Assembly (NCBI GenBank): GCA_016708825.1
Contig: JADJEZ010000009.1
Span: forward strand, 1-64,000
DNA: 64,000 nucleotides
Direction of reading: 5' to 3'
Source of the DNA: Betaproteobacteria bacterium
Lineage (GTDB): Bacteria > Pseudomonadota > Gammaproteobacteria > Burkholderiales > Usitatibacteraceae
Of the stretch, positions 26,302 through 38,564 are shown piece by piece. The notes under the pieces are model-generated. The model made no database searches. It worked only from the letters and a program-made list of their open reading frames with translations, and had not been told where the DNA came from. Made by a program: the position numbers and the translations under genes. The stretch's first letter is position 1, and each line of letters begins with the position of its first letter.

Positions 26302-27051
26302 TCAGGGTTTCAGTCCGAGGCTCGCCAGGGCATCGAGCGCCATCGTGCGGGCCTGCAGCGCCTGCGCCTCGTCCCCGGCCTCGGCGGCGTTGTGCGCGAT
26401 GCCGGCGATGAGCCCGCCGGTCATCACCATCGCGTCGTACATCTGCGTGCGCTTTTCGTTCGACAGGGCCTTGAAGCCCGGCAGGGCGGCGAGCTCGTCG
26501 TTCACGAGCTGCAGGAGACCCTGCGACTGCGCATCGTCGAACTCCTTGCCCGTGAGCACCTGCAGGCTCACGCCGAGCAGCACGGTGACGGCGCTGGCCA
26601 GGTTGTTCCGGCGAAAGCCCGGCGTGCCCTCGAGGGTCTCCTGGATCTGGCGGAACACCTGGACCATCTGGGCCCGCCCGGCTGGGTCGGCCACCGCGGC
26701 CGACATCTGCTGCGCCGTATCGCGCGCGCCCGCGGGCCTGAAATCGGTGGCCGACAAGGGGCGTTTCGGGGCGACAGCGGCGACGGCCGCGGGTGGCGGC
26801 GGGCTCGCCACCGGCGGCGCGCGGCCCGCCGCTTTCGCCTGGGACGCCTTCACGGAGTTCAGGTAACCGATCATCTGCGACTGGCGCATCATGTTGCTCA
26901 ACGTGATGTCCGCCTGGGCCGCGTAGAGGTTGTTGAAGTTGACGCCCGGACGCATGTAGTTCGTGTACTGGGACTGCGCCGCACCGGCGAACGCGAGCAG
27001 GATGAGACCCAGCGCACCCGCCAAGGCAGATGCACGCGATCGGGCTTTCAT
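26302..27051 (-). CDS. Exported protein of unknown function in the kinase cluster
   Basis: 249 residues with a signal peptide (ALAGALGLILLAFAGAAQSQ). The mature part starts with a Tyr/Asn-rich segment (YTNYMRPGVNFNNLYAAQ), then a proline-rich linker (about 80-95) and a helical domain (about 115-249) with MVQVFRQIQETLEGTPGF and LTGKEFDDAQSQGLLQLVND. I do not recognise a characterised family. The order sigma factor - kinase - this gene - collagen-like gene, all on one strand, suggests a shared system; about 160 bp separate it from the kinase gene, so it may have its own promoter. Confidence 0.65.
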   Translation of the reverse strand: MKARSRASALAGALGLILLAFAGAAQSQYTNYMRPGVNFNNLYAAQADITLSNMMRQSQMIGYLNSVKASQAKAAGRAPPVASPPPPAAVAAVAPKRPLSATDFRPAGARDTAQQMSAAVADPAGRAQMVQVFRQIQETLEGTPGFRRNNLASAVTVLLGVSLQVLTGKEFDDAQSQGLLQLVNDELAALPGFKALSNEKRTQMYDAMVMTGGLIAGIAHNAAEAGDEAQALQARTMALDALASLGLKP

Positions 27052-27212
27052 GGGTTCCCCCGGGCCGATGGCAAGCGCAAGCCCGATGCCCCTTTTGCCG
27101 TACTTCTTCTCATGGACGCTCCTTCGCGTACGGGCGCCCGCTCGGTGCCGGCGCTTCCTGAAGGCAGGAACGGAATCGGGGGGAAAAGGCGGCCATTCGC
27201 GGGCGGGCGACG

Positions 27213-29777
<2,565 letters not shown>

Positions 29778-29854
29778 GGGGTCGGTGACCGCGGGGGCGG
29801 CGGTGGCTTCCTCAATGAACGGGCCGAAGCCGGGAAAGCGGCCATGGCTCCCGG

Positions 29855-30406
29855 TCAGTCGCCGATGAGGGAAAGGAGGAGCGCGCGGGCCTTCGTCCAT
29901 TCCCGCCGGACCGTGCGCTCGGACATGCCCAGCGCCTCCGCGATCTCCGCCTCCCTGAGGCCGCCGCAGAAGCGCATCTCCACCAGGCCCGCGAGCCCCT
30001 CGTCGAGTTTCGCGAGGTCGTCGAGCGCCGCGCCGACCGTCTCGACGTCCACCCAGGGCTCCACGCCCTCGCCGGCGGCGGTGTCGAGGGTGACCACCTG
30101 GAGATCGCCGCCGCGGCGCAGGGCGCGCTCCTCGCGAACGATGTCGATCACGATGCTGCGCAGCGTCCGCGAGGCGTAGGCGAGGAACTGGAGACGGTCG
30201 CCGAACTCGCGCGCGGGGCCGCCGGCGAGCTTCACGTAGCTGTCGTGAACGAGCGCGGTCGTCTGCAGGTTCCCGTGCAGGCCGCTGCCGCGAAGGCGCG
30301 CCCGGGCGATGCGCTTGAGTTCGGGATAGAACGACTCGAACGCCTTGTCGAGCGCGGCACAGTCCTTTTGGCCAACGCGCTCAAGGACGGTCGAAAGTTC
30401 GCTCAT
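29855..30406 (-). CDS. ECF sigma factor of the kinase-linked TIGR02999 type
   Basis: 183-residue sigma-70-like factor. Region 2: SFYPELKRIARARLRGSGLH, then TTALVHDSYVKLAG and FLAYASRTLRSIVIDIVREE; region 4: LVEMRFCGGLREAEIAEALG followed by MSERTVRREWTKARALL. This pattern is the TIGR02999 (ECF43-like) group, which is encoded beside Ser/Thr kinases and usually has no anti-sigma factor. No anti-sigma gene is adjacent here; the kinase gene is. Activation by phosphorylation of a Thr or Ser is the likely control (inference from the EcfP/PknT case). Divergent from the peptide-binding protein gene. Confidence 0.92.
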   Translation of the reverse strand: MSELSTVLERVGQKDCAALDKAFESFYPELKRIARARLRGSGLHGNLQTTALVHDSYVKLAGGPAREFGDRLQFLAYASRTLRSIVIDIVREERALRRGGDLQVVTLDTAAGEGVEPWVDVETVGAALDDLAKLDEGLAGLVEMRFCGGLREAEIAEALGMSERTVRREWTKARALLLSLIGD

Positions 30407-30566
30407 CGCGGTAAAGGGGGAGTCGACGGTGTGGGGGGGAAACCTAGCGGAACCCCCGGCCAATGTCCAACGATCGCCGTCCCGCGCGGGCGCATCCATC
30501 CAGTACGATGGCGGATCATCGCCGGCCCCGCCCCACGCCGTGCGGCGTCCCGAGCGACCTTTCCCG

Positions 30567-32391
30567 ATGCGACGCGACGAGACCTTGCGGATGTTCCTGG
30601 CCTTCGCCCTCTCGCTGGCGCTACTTGCCGCCGCGCCGGCGGCCGCGCAGCCCGACCCGCGCAAGGTCGTCCGCACCGCCTATCCCAGCGCGGAATCCAA
30701 GCTCGACCCCGCCGCGGAATCCGACGAGGCCTCGGGGAGCATCTCGCACGCGATCTTCGACCCGCTGCTCGCCTACGACTTCCTCGCCCGCCCCGCGAAG
30801 CTCGTGGGCAACACCGCGGCACTTCCCGAGATCACCGACGACGGCGCCACTTTCACGCTGAGGATCCGGCCCGGCATCTTCTTCACCCCGGACCCCGCCT
30901 TCGGCGGCAGGCCCCGCGAGGTGACGGCCCACGACTACGTCTACTCGATCAAGCGCCTCTTCGATCCGAAGCTGCGAAGCCAGTGGCTCTTCCTCGTCGA
31001 GGGCAAGATCCTCGGCGCGGACGCCGCGATGCGCGAGGCGAAAGAGACCGGGCGCTTCGACTTCGACCGGCCCGTCGAGGGCCTAAAGGCGCTGGACCGC
31101 TACACGATCCGCATCCGGCTCGCGAACCCGGACTGGTCGTTTCCGTTCGTCCTGGCCATGCCCGCCACCGCCGCCCTCGCCCGCGAGGTGGTGGAACGCT
31201 ACGGCGAGGACGTAGCCTTCCACCCCGTCGGAAGCGGCCCCTACCGCATCGCCGAATGGGTGCGCGGTTCCCGCGTCGTGCTGGAGGCGAACCCCGGGTT
31301 TCGCGAGGAGATCTTCGCCGGCGACCCCGGTCCGGACGAGGCGAGCCGCGCGATCCACGCGCGCCTCCAGGGCCGGCGCCTGCCGATCGTCGGGCCGGAT
31401 CGAGATCCACATCGTCGACGAGGCGCAGCCGCGCTGGCTCGCTTTCCTGAACGGCGAGCACGACTACATCCGGCCCGTGCCCGAGGACTTCGCCAACCTC
31501 GCGCTGCCCGGCGGCGCGCTGGCCCCGAACCTCGCAAAAGCGGGCATCTACGCCACGCCCGACGAGGTCGCGTACACCACCTACACGACCTTCAACACCG
31601 CCGACACCATCGACGGCAAGCCCAACGCGATCGGCGGCTTCTCCCCCGAGCGCGTGGCCTTGCGGCGTGCGATCGCCATGGGTTACCGCGTGCCCGACAT
31701 GATGACGATCCTCGACAAGGGCCAGTCGGTGCGCGCCTACACGCCGCTGCCGCCCGCGGTCTCCGGGCACGACCCGCAGTTCCGGACCCCGCTCCTCGAC
31801 CACGACCCGGCGCGCGCGAAGGCGCTGCTCGACATGTTCGGTTACGTCGACCGCGACGGCGACGGCTACCGCGAGGCGCCGGACGGCTCGCCGCTTTCCT
31901 TCCACCACGCCTCCGTGCCCACGCTGCGCGAGCGGCAGCGAAACGAGCTGTGGAAGAAATCCATGGACGCGATCGGCATCCGCGTCAGCTTCGACAAGGT
32001 CGAGAAGCTGCCGGAGCTGCGCAAGCAGGCGAAGCTCGGCCGCGTGCAGTCCTTCAGCTACGGCTGGATAGCCGACTTCCCCGACGGCGAGAATTTCCTC
32101 CAGTTGCTCTGGAAAGGCTCCATCGGGCAGGTGAACTACGCGATGTTCGACCATCCCGAGTACAACGCGCTCTACGAGCAGGTGAAGCGCCTGCCCGACT
32201 CCCCGGCGCGCGACGCGCTCATCGCGCGCATGGTGAAGCTGATCGCGGTGTACGCCCCGTGGCTCGTGGAGACCTACAAGGCGCAGCAGGTGCTGGTGCA
32301 GCCCTGGGTGCTCGGCTACAAGAAGCATCCCTTCGCCCACGAGCCGTGGAAGTACCTCGACATCGACACCGCGCGCAGGCCGAAGCGCTAA
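30567..32391 (+). CDS. ABC transporter peptide-binding protein (SBP family 5), one frameshift
   Basis: About 607 residues of an extracellular solute-binding protein of family 5 (OppA/DppA type), delivering oligopeptides or similar ligands to an ABC importer. Signal peptide FLAFALSLALLAAAPAAAQ. Family segments: DPLLAYDFLARPAKLVGN, FTLRIRPGIFFTPDPAFGG, HPVGSGPYRIAEW and, in the second half, NEHDYIRPV-like text, RRAIAMGYRV and GYVDRDGDGYRE. At about 31396 the frame changes: after RRLPIVG the sequence RIEIHIVDEAQPRWLAFLNG continues one frame on, as if a C were inserted. ATG 30591 is an alternative start. No permease gene is nearby. Confidence 0.9.
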
Positions 32392-32397
32392 AGGCCC

Positions 32398-32403
32398 TAT
32401 CAT
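32398..32403 (+). promoter_or_regulatory. Candidate -10 (TATCAT) of the gsp operon
   Basis: TATCAT ends 6 nt before the gspC ATG at 32410, so transcription would start on the A of the start codon. No clear -35. Confidence 0.4.
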
Positions 32404-32409
32404 TCGTCC

Positions 32410-33222
32410 ATGGCCGCCGTTCCCGCCGCTTCCCCGCCCGCCACGAGCCGCCTCGGCACGCTCGTGACCGCCGCGCTCGTCCTCGCGCTCGCCTGGCTGC
32501 TGGCGGCGTGGACGTGGGTGTTCCTCGCGCCGCTTCCCGCCAGCTCCCCGGCGCCGGCCGCGGGGGGTGTGGACCTCGCGGCGGTGGCGAAGCTCTTCGG
32601 CGCCGCAGCCCCCGCGGGTTCCGCGATGTCCAGCGCCAGCACCTCGGGATTGCGCCTGAAGGGCGTGATCGCGCCAACGCCGGCCAGCATCGGCTCGGCG
32701 GTGTTCAATGCCGGCGGCAAGGACATCGCGGTAGCGCTCGGCGGCGAGGTGCAGCCCGGCGTGCAGCTCGTCGCCGTGGAGCCCGACCACGCCGTGATCC
32801 TGCGGAGCGGGGTGCGCGAGCGCGTCGATCTCGACACGCGCATGGCGGCGGTGCCGCGGTCGGTGGGCGGCAGGCCCTCCGGATTCCGCCTGGCCGTCGC
32901 CCGCAGCGGCGCGAACGGCTTCACCTTTTCCCGCAAGGACCTGGAAGGCGCCTTGAAGGACCCGGGGCAGCTGAGCTACCTGGGCCGCATCGGCATGCCC
33001 CCGGGCGGCGGCGTGCGCCTCGAGGAAGCGCCCCCGGGGAGCCTCGCCTCGCGCCTGGGCCTGCAGCCGGGCGACATCATCAAGCGGGTGAACGGCCAGG
33101 CCGTAGCCTCCGCGGGGGACCTCGCGCGCCTGCACCAGCAGTTCGCCACCACCTCCCGCATCGAGGCGGAAATCCAGCGCGGTACCGCCACCGTCCAGTT
33201 GAACTACACCGTCAATCCCTGA
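32410..33222 (+). CDS. gspC: Type II secretion protein GspC
   Basis: 270-residue inner-membrane protein linking the secretin to the inner-membrane platform. One transmembrane helix near 15-38 (LVTAALVLALAWLLAAWTW), the homology region (LRLKGVIAPTPASIGSAVF, then VALGGEVQPGVQLVAVEPDH) and a C-terminal PDZ-like domain (LASRLGLQPGDIIKRVNGQ). First gene of a C-to-N operon. The ATG is 18 nt after the peptide-binding protein stop, with its own candidate -10. Confidence 0.93.
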   Translation: MAAVPAASPPATSRLGTLVTAALVLALAWLLAAWTWVFLAPLPASSPAPAAGGVDLAAVAKLFGAAAPAGSAMSSASTSGLRLKGVIAPTPASIGSAVFNAGGKDIAVALGGEVQPGVQLVAVEPDHAVILRSGVRERVDLDTRMAAVPRSVGGRPSGFRLAVARSGANGFTFSRKDLEGALKDPGQLSYLGRIGMPPGGGVRLEEAPPGSLASRLGLQPGDIIKRVNGQAVASAGDLARLHQQFATTSRIEAEIQRGTATVQLNYTVNP

Positions 33223-33288
33223 TGCCGCAGCCTCCATCCCGGGGCCGGCGCGAAGTCCCCCTGTGAAAAATCAGGGATTTGGCGCAAA

Positions 33289-35349
33289 ATGCCCGTCAAA
33301 TCAACGAGGAAGAAAATTTTCGTGACCCGGTTTCTAGCATCCCTCGCGCTCGTCGCCCTCACCGCCTTTCCTTCCGCCCGGGCGGCCGAGGAAGAGAAGG
33401 TCACGCTCAATTTCGTCAATGCCGACATCGTCTCCGTGATCAAGGCGGTGGGCGGGCACACGGGGAAGAACTTCATCCTCGACCCGCGCGTGACCGGAAC
33501 GGTGAACATCGTCTCCGAGAAGCCGGTCCCCAAGGACCTCCTCTACCCGATGCTGCTCTCGGTGCTGCGCACCCAGGGATACGCCGCGGTGGAATCGAAC
33601 GGCTTCGTGAAGATCGTCCCGGAAGCCGAAGGCAAGACCGGGGCGAGCCCCGTGGGAGAGGCCGGCGCCAAGGTGCCCGGCGACCGCATCGTCACGCGCG
33701 TCTTCCTGCTGCAGAACGAGTCGGCCCTGCAACTGGTGGCGGTGCTGCGCCCGCTCGTCACCGCGAACAACTTCGTCGCCGCCTACGCGAGCAACAACGC
33801 GATCGTGATCACCGACTACGCCGAGAACGTGCGGCGCATCGAGGCGATCATCCGCTCGATCGACCAGCCCTCGGGCGGCGACGTGCACGTCGTCGCACTG
33901 CAGCACGCCTCCGCGGTCGACGTGGCGCAGACCATCAAGGGCGTGATTCCCGAGACCACGCCGTCTCCCTCCTCGCCCGGCGCGCCCGCCAAGGCCGCGA
34001 TCGCGATCGACCCGCGCACCAACAGCCTCCTCGTGCGCGGCGACAACCCGGGGCTCCTCACCCGCATCAAGGCGCTCGCCGCGAGCCTCGACACCCCCGG
34101 CGCCGGCGCCGGCAACATCCACGTGGTCTACCTCCGGAACGCCGAGGCCGTGAAGATGGCCGATACCCTGCGCGGCCTGCTCTCGGGTGCGGACGCGAGC
34201 CGGTCGGTCACTTCCGCGGCAACCGCGACCCCAGCCTCCGCCGCCGCCTCCACCACGGGCCTGCCGTCCCCGGCCGCGGCCGCCGCCGCCCCGTCGTCCA
34301 TCGTCCAGGCCTACGCGCCGACCAACTCGCTCATCATCACCGCGCCCGAGCCCGTCTACCGGGCGCTGCGTTCGGTCATCGACAAGCTCGACGTGCGCCG
34401 CGCCCAGGTGCTCGTGGAAGCGCTGATCGTCGAGGTGCAGACCGGCCGCGCCTCGGAACTGGGCGTGCAGTTCCAGGGGCTCTCGGGCATCGACCGCGAC
34501 GGCCGCCAGGTGATCGGCGGGACGAACTTCTCCACGAGCCCGTCGTCGGCAACCTCCTTCGGCACCAACATCGTCGGCCTCGCGCAGAACCTCGCCGCGA
34601 TCGGCACGGGCCTGAACGTGGGCGTCGTGAACGGGCGCATATCGATTCCTGGCCCCGACGGCACCAACATCGAAGTGCTGAACCTCGGCGTCCTCGCCCG
34701 CGCGCTCGAAGCCGACACCGGCGTGAACGTGCTCTCCAAGCCCAACGTGCTCACCCTCGACAACGAGGAGGCGAAGCTCCTCGTGGGCCAGAACGTGCCC
34801 TTCATCACCGGCAGCTACACGCCCTCGGCCACCAGCGCCACGAACCCCTTCCAGACCATCGAGAGGAAGGACATCGGGCTCACGCTCAAGGTGCGCCCGC
34901 AGATCACCGAGGCGGGCACGGTGAAGCTCGCGATCTTCCAGGAGGTGTCGTCGATATCGCGCGACGCAACGGTGAAGGGCGCGGACCTGATCACCAACAA
35001 GCGCTCGCTCGAATCCACGGTGCTCGTGGACGACGGCCAGATCATCGTGCTCGGCGGCCTCATCCAGGACGACCAGCAGGCCTCGATCGACAAGGTGCCG
35101 CTGCTGGGCGACATCCCCTTCCTGGGCAACCTCTTCAAGTACGAGTCGAGGAGCAGCAAGAAGACCAACCTCATGGTGTTCCTGAGGCCCTACGTGCTGC
35201 GCGACGAAGGGGCGGCGCGCGCGCTGACGGCGGATCGCTACGAGTACATCCGCAACCTCCAGGGCACGATGGGCCACGAGCGCAATCTCCTGCTTCCTCC
35301 GGTCGCGCCAGGGCAACTGCCGCCGCTCGCGCCCCCGCCCGCCAAATGA
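33289..35349 (+). CDS. gspD: Type II secretion secretin GspD
   Basis: 686-residue outer-membrane secretin that forms the exit channel. Signal peptide about 12-32 (FLASLALVALTAFPSARA); N0 domain from VTLNFVNADIVSVIKAVGGH; N1-N3 repeats (e.g. VVALQHASAVDVAQTIKGV and VVYLRNAEAVKMADTLRGLL), with a long Ala/Pro/Ser insert around 300-335; secretin domain with EALIVEVQTGRASELGVQFQ, VLSKPNVLTLDNEEA and VPLLGDIPFLGNLFK. Proline-rich C-terminal tail. No pilotin gene is seen nearby. Overlaps gspE by 3 nt. Confidence 0.97.
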   Translation: MPVKSTRKKIFVTRFLASLALVALTAFPSARAAEEEKVTLNFVNADIVSVIKAVGGHTGKNFILDPRVTGTVNIVSEKPVPKDLLYPMLLSVLRTQGYAAVESNGFVKIVPEAEGKTGASPVGEAGAKVPGDRIVTRVFLLQNESALQLVAVLRPLVTANNFVAAYASNNAIVITDYAENVRRIEAIIRSIDQPSGGDVHVVALQHASAVDVAQTIKGVIPETTPSPSSPGAPAKAAIAIDPRTNSLLVRGDNPGLLTRIKALAASLDTPGAGAGNIHVVYLRNAEAVKMADTLRGLLSGADASRSVTSAATATPASAAASTTGLPSPAAAAAAPSSIVQAYAPTNSLIITAPEPVYRALRSVIDKLDVRRAQVLVEALIVEVQTGRASELGVQFQGLSGIDRDGRQVIGGTNFSTSPSSATSFGTNIVGLAQNLAAIGTGLNVGVVNGRISIPGPDGTNIEVLNLGVLARALEADTGVNVLSKPNVLTLDNEEAKLLVGQNVPFITGSYTPSATSATNPFQTIERKDIGLTLKVRPQITEAGTVKLAIFQEVSSISRDATVKGADLITNKRSLESTVLVDDGQIIVLGGLIQDDQQASIDKVPLLGDIPFLGNLFKYESRSSKKTNLMVFLRPYVLRDEGAARALTADRYEYIRNLQGTMGHERNLLLPPVAPGQLPPLAPPPAK

Positions 35350-36860
35350 CCGCGCCGCTCGAACGCACCGTGAACCCGCAGGATCTCGACCCCGCCACCG
35401 CGCGCCTGCTGCCCTACGCATTCGCCAAGGCGAAGGGCGCCATCGCCGCGCGCGTGGCCGGCGGCGCGCTCGAGGTGTGGCTGCGGGGCGTGCCGCAGGC
35501 CGCCACCCTGGCCGAGGTGCGCCGCATCGCCGGCAAGCCCCTGAAGGAAGTGCTCCTCACCACGGACGAGTTCGAGCATTGCCTGGCGCTCGCCTACACG
35601 CGCGAGCCCAACGCGGCGGAGACGATCGTCGAGGACATGGGCGAATCCCTCGACCTCGCCCGCCTCACCGAGTCGCTCCCCGAGATCGCCGACCTCCTCG
35701 AGGCGGAGAACGACGCGCCGATCATCCGGCTCATCAACGCGCTGCTCACCCAGGCCGTGCGCGAAGGCGCCTCCGACATCCACCTCGAGATATTCGAGAG
35801 CCGGGCGCTGGTGCGCTTCCGGGTCGACGGCACGCTGCGCGACGTGGTCGAGCCCCGGCGCGGCCTGCACCCGGCCATGGTCTCGCGCCTGAAGGTGATG
35901 GCCTCCCTCGACATCGCCGAGAAGCGCCTGCCGCAGGACGGGCGCATCGCGCTGCGCGTGGCCGGGCGCCCGATCGACGTGCGCGTCTCCACCATTCCCA
36001 CCGCGGCCGGGGAGCGCGTCGTGCTTCGCCTGCTGGACAAGCAGGCCGGGCGCCTCACCCTGGACGCCCTCGGCATGGGCGCGCTGTCGCGCGACGCGGT
36101 GGACGCCCTGATCCAGCAGCCCCACGGCATCTTCCTGGTGACGGGGCCCACGGGATCGGGCAAGACCACGACCCTCTACGCGGCCCTCACGAGGCTGGAC
36201 CGCAGGACGCGCAACATCCTCACCGTCGAGGACCCGGTCGAGTACGAGCTGGACGGCATCGGCCAGACGCCGGTGAACCCGAAGATCGACATGACTTTCT
36301 CCCGGGCGCTGCGCGCGATCCTGCGCCAGGACCCCGACGTGGTGATGATCGGCGAGATCCGCGACCTGGAGACCGCGCAGATCGCCGTGCAGGCCTCCCT
36401 CACCGGCCACCTCGTGCTCGCCACGCTCCACACCAACGACGCGCCGGGCGCGGTCACGCGCCTCGCCGACATGGGCATCGAGCCCTACCTCCTCGCCTCG
36501 ACGCTCTCCGGCGTGCTCGCGCAGCGCCTGGTGAGGAAGCTCTGCACCGCCTGCCGCACGCCCGCCGAGCCCGACGCGGCCGAGCGCGCGGTGTTTCGCG
36601 AAGACGCGCCGGAGCGGCTCTACCGGGCCGTGGGTTGCGCGGCGTGCAACTTCACCGGCTACAAGGGGCGCACCGGCATCTACGAGCTGCTCGTCGTGGA
36701 CGACGAGCTGCGCCACCTCGTGCACGACACCGCCGCCGAGCGCGCGATCCGCGAGAAAGCCCTGGTGAGCGGCATGACGCGGCTTCGCGAGGACGGGCTG
36801 CGCTGGGTGCGCGACGGGACGACCTCGCTCGACGAAGTGCTGCGGGTGACGAGGACCTAG
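35346..36860 (+). CDS. gspE: Type II secretion ATPase GspE
   Basis: 504-residue cytoplasmic hexameric ATPase that powers pseudopilus assembly. Walker A GPTGSGKT at 267-274, Asp box EDPVEYELDGIGQ, Walker B VVMIGEIRDLETA, His box LVLATLHTNDAPGA, and a zinc-binding CxxC pair set (CTACRTP ... CAACNF) near 400-440. N-terminal domain binds GspL. ATGA overlap with gspD; 64 nt to gspF, containing a strong hairpin. Confidence 0.97.
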   Translation: MTAPLERTVNPQDLDPATARLLPYAFAKAKGAIAARVAGGALEVWLRGVPQAATLAEVRRIAGKPLKEVLLTTDEFEHCLALAYTREPNAAETIVEDMGESLDLARLTESLPEIADLLEAENDAPIIRLINALLTQAVREGASDIHLEIFESRALVRFRVDGTLRDVVEPRRGLHPAMVSRLKVMASLDIAEKRLPQDGRIALRVAGRPIDVRVSTIPTAAGERVVLRLLDKQAGRLTLDALGMGALSRDAVDALIQQPHGIFLVTGPTGSGKTTTLYAALTRLDRRTRNILTVEDPVEYELDGIGQTPVNPKIDMTFSRALRAILRQDPDVVMIGEIRDLETAQIAVQASLTGHLVLATLHTNDAPGAVTRLADMGIEPYLLASTLSGVLAQRLVRKLCTACRTPAEPDAAERAVFREDAPERLYRAVGCAACNFTGYKGRTGIYELLVVDDELRHLVHDTAAERAIREKALVSGMTRLREDGLRWVRDGTTSLDEVLRVTRT

Positions 36861-36875
36861 GGGGCCTCGCCCCGG

Positions 36876-36900
36876 GGCCCCACTCCTTCGGGAGGGGGCC
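36876..36900 (+). other. Intercistronic hairpin with TTCG loop, gspE-gspF
   Basis: ggccccaCTCC-TTCG-GGAGggggcc folds into a 10-bp stem with one bulged A and a cUUCGg tetraloop, 15 nt after gspE. No T-run follows, so it is more likely an mRNA stability or processing element than a terminator. The only sizeable gap inside gspC-gspL other than before gspD. Confidence 0.55.
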
Positions 36901-36924
36901 GGGAGGTGAGGGACCAGGAACGAC

Positions 36925-38139
36925 ATGCCAGGCTTCCGCTACCAGGCGTACACGATCGAGGGCCGCCTCCACAAGGGCGTGCTGGAAGCCGACAGCGCGC
37001 GCCAGGCGCGCTCGGTGCTGCGCGACCGCGGCCTCACGCCGTATCGCGTCGAGGTCATCGCCGCCAACGATCCCGCGGGGGGCTCGCGCTTCCGGCGCCT
37101 CTCGCTTTCCGCCTCCGAGCTCACGCGCCTCACGCGCAGCCTCGCCTCGCTCATCGAGGCCGGCCTCACCGTCGAGCAGTCCTTCAACGCGCTGATCGAG
37201 CAGGCCGACAACGAGCGCGAGCGGCAGGTGCTCGCGGCATTGCGCGGCGAGGTGATGGCGGGCTCGACGATCGCGCGCGCGCTCGCCGCCTTCCCCGGCG
37301 TGTTCCCGGAGCTCTACCGCACGCTCGTCGCCGCGGGAGAGGCCTCGGGGCAGTTGCCGCGCGTGCTTTCGAAGCTCGCCGACTACCTCGAGGAACGCCA
37401 CGCGCTGCGCGGCCGCCTCACGCTCGCCCTCGTCTATCCCGCCATCGTCACCGGGGTGTCCCTGCTCGTGATGGGCGCGCTCCTCATCTACGTCGTGCCG
37501 CAGGTGGTGCAGGTCTACAGCCACGCGAAGGAGGCGCTGCCCTTCCTCACGCGCGCGCTCATCGGTGTCTCGGGCTTCCTCGCCCTCACCTGGCCCACGT
37601 GGATCGTGCTTGCGATGACAGCCGCCGTGGGCCTGAAGGCCGCGCTCGCCCGTCCCGGCCCGCGCCGGCGCCTGCACGGCCTCGCCTTCCGCGCCCCGCT
37701 CGCCGGCAAGGTGCTGCGCCACCTGGACAGCGCGCGCCTCGCGGCCACCCTCGCGATCCTGGTCGGCAGCCGCGTGCCCATCCTCACGGCACTCGAGGCC
37801 GGCGGCGGCGTGATGACGCTCCTGCCGATGCGCGAAGCGCTGGATGCGGCCGCGCGCGGCGTGCGCGAGGGCATGCCGCTTGCCCGCGCCCTCGGCGCCA
37901 CCGGCGCCTTTCCGCCGGTGATGGTCCACCTCATCGCCGGCGGCGAGGCCACGGGAAGGCTCGACGAAGCGCTCGAGCGCGCGGCGCGCCAGCAGCAGGC
38001 GAACCTCTCGACGCGCCTCGCCACGGCGGTGGCGGTGTTCGAGCCCGCGATCATCGTGGTGATGGGCGTGCTCGTGCTCGCCATCGTCCTCGCGATCCTC
38101 CTGCCCATCTTCAACCTGAACCAGCTCGTAGGCCGCTAG
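36925..38139 (+). CDS. gspF: Type II secretion inner-membrane platform protein GspF
   Basis: 404-residue polytopic platform protein. Two homologous T2SSF domains: about 70-195 (LTRLTRSLASLIEAGLTVEQ, VAAGEASGQLPRVLSKLADYLEE split over it) and about 270-400 (LARALGATGAFPPVMVHLIA). Three transmembrane segments (LVYPAIVTGVSLLVMGALLIY; WPTWIVLAMTAAVGL; IIVVMGVLVLAIVLAILLP). It anchors the GspE/GspL/GspM complex and moves pseudopilins. A weak Shine-Dalgarno (accagga) precedes the ATG. Confidence 0.96.
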   Translation: MPGFRYQAYTIEGRLHKGVLEADSARQARSVLRDRGLTPYRVEVIAANDPAGGSRFRRLSLSASELTRLTRSLASLIEAGLTVEQSFNALIEQADNERERQVLAALRGEVMAGSTIARALAAFPGVFPELYRTLVAAGEASGQLPRVLSKLADYLEERHALRGRLTLALVYPAIVTGVSLLVMGALLIYVVPQVVQVYSHAKEALPFLTRALIGVSGFLALTWPTWIVLAMTAAVGLKAALARPGPRRRLHGLAFRAPLAGKVLRHLDSARLAATLAILVGSRVPILTALEAGGGVMTLLPMREALDAAARGVREGMPLARALGATGAFPPVMVHLIAGGEATGRLDEALERAARQQQANLSTRLATAVAVFEPAIIVVMGVLVLAIVLAILLPIFNLNQLVGR

Positions 38140-38144
38140 GAACC

Positions 38145-38564
38145 ATGAAACGACAATCCGCCTTCACGCTCATCGAGATCCTCGTCGTCGTGGCGATCCT
38201 CGGCATCCTCGCCGCCATCGTCGTGCCGCGCATCATGGACCGCCCGGACGAGGCCAAGCGCGTGGCCGCGAAGGCCGACATCGCGGCCATCGTGCAGTCG
38301 CTCAAGCTCTACCGGCTGGACAACGGCTTCTACCCGGCCACCGACCAGGGCCTCGCGGCCCTCGTGCAGAAGCCCGCCTCGCAGCCCCTCCCCGGCAACT
38401 GGAAGCAGGGCGGCTATCTGGAGCGCCTGCCGCGGGACCCGTGGGGCGGCGACTACCAGTTCCTGAACCCCGGCGTGAAGGGCGAGATCGACGTCTTCAG
38501 CCTCGGGGCCGACCGGGCGCGCGGGGGCGAAGGCAGTGGCGCGGACATCGGCAACTGGGAATAG
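38145..38564 (+). CDS. gspG: Major pseudopilin GspG
   Basis: 139-residue major pseudopilin, main subunit of the T2SS pseudopilus. Short leader MKRQSA, then FTLIEILVVVAILGILAAIV with the conserved Glu at +5, and the GspG domain (DNGFYPATDQGLAALVQKP, PRDPWGGDYQFLNPG, GADIGNWE with Ca2+ loop). The residue before the cleavage site is Ala, not the usual Gly (SA/FTLIE); prepilin peptidase tolerates Ala poorly in studied systems. Overlaps the upstream end of gspH by 29 nt if the longer gspH start is right. Confidence 0.96.
   Translation: MKRQSAFTLIEILVVVAILGILAAIVVPRIMDRPDEAKRVAAKADIAAIVQSLKLYRLDNGFYPATDQGLAALVQKPASQPLPGNWKQGGYLERLPRDPWGGDYQFLNPGVKGEIDVFSLGADRARGGEGSGADIGNWE

Noticed and set aside
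36861..36924. Mobile element between gspE and gspF
   Set aside because: Only one hairpin, no arms beyond it and no duplicated target.
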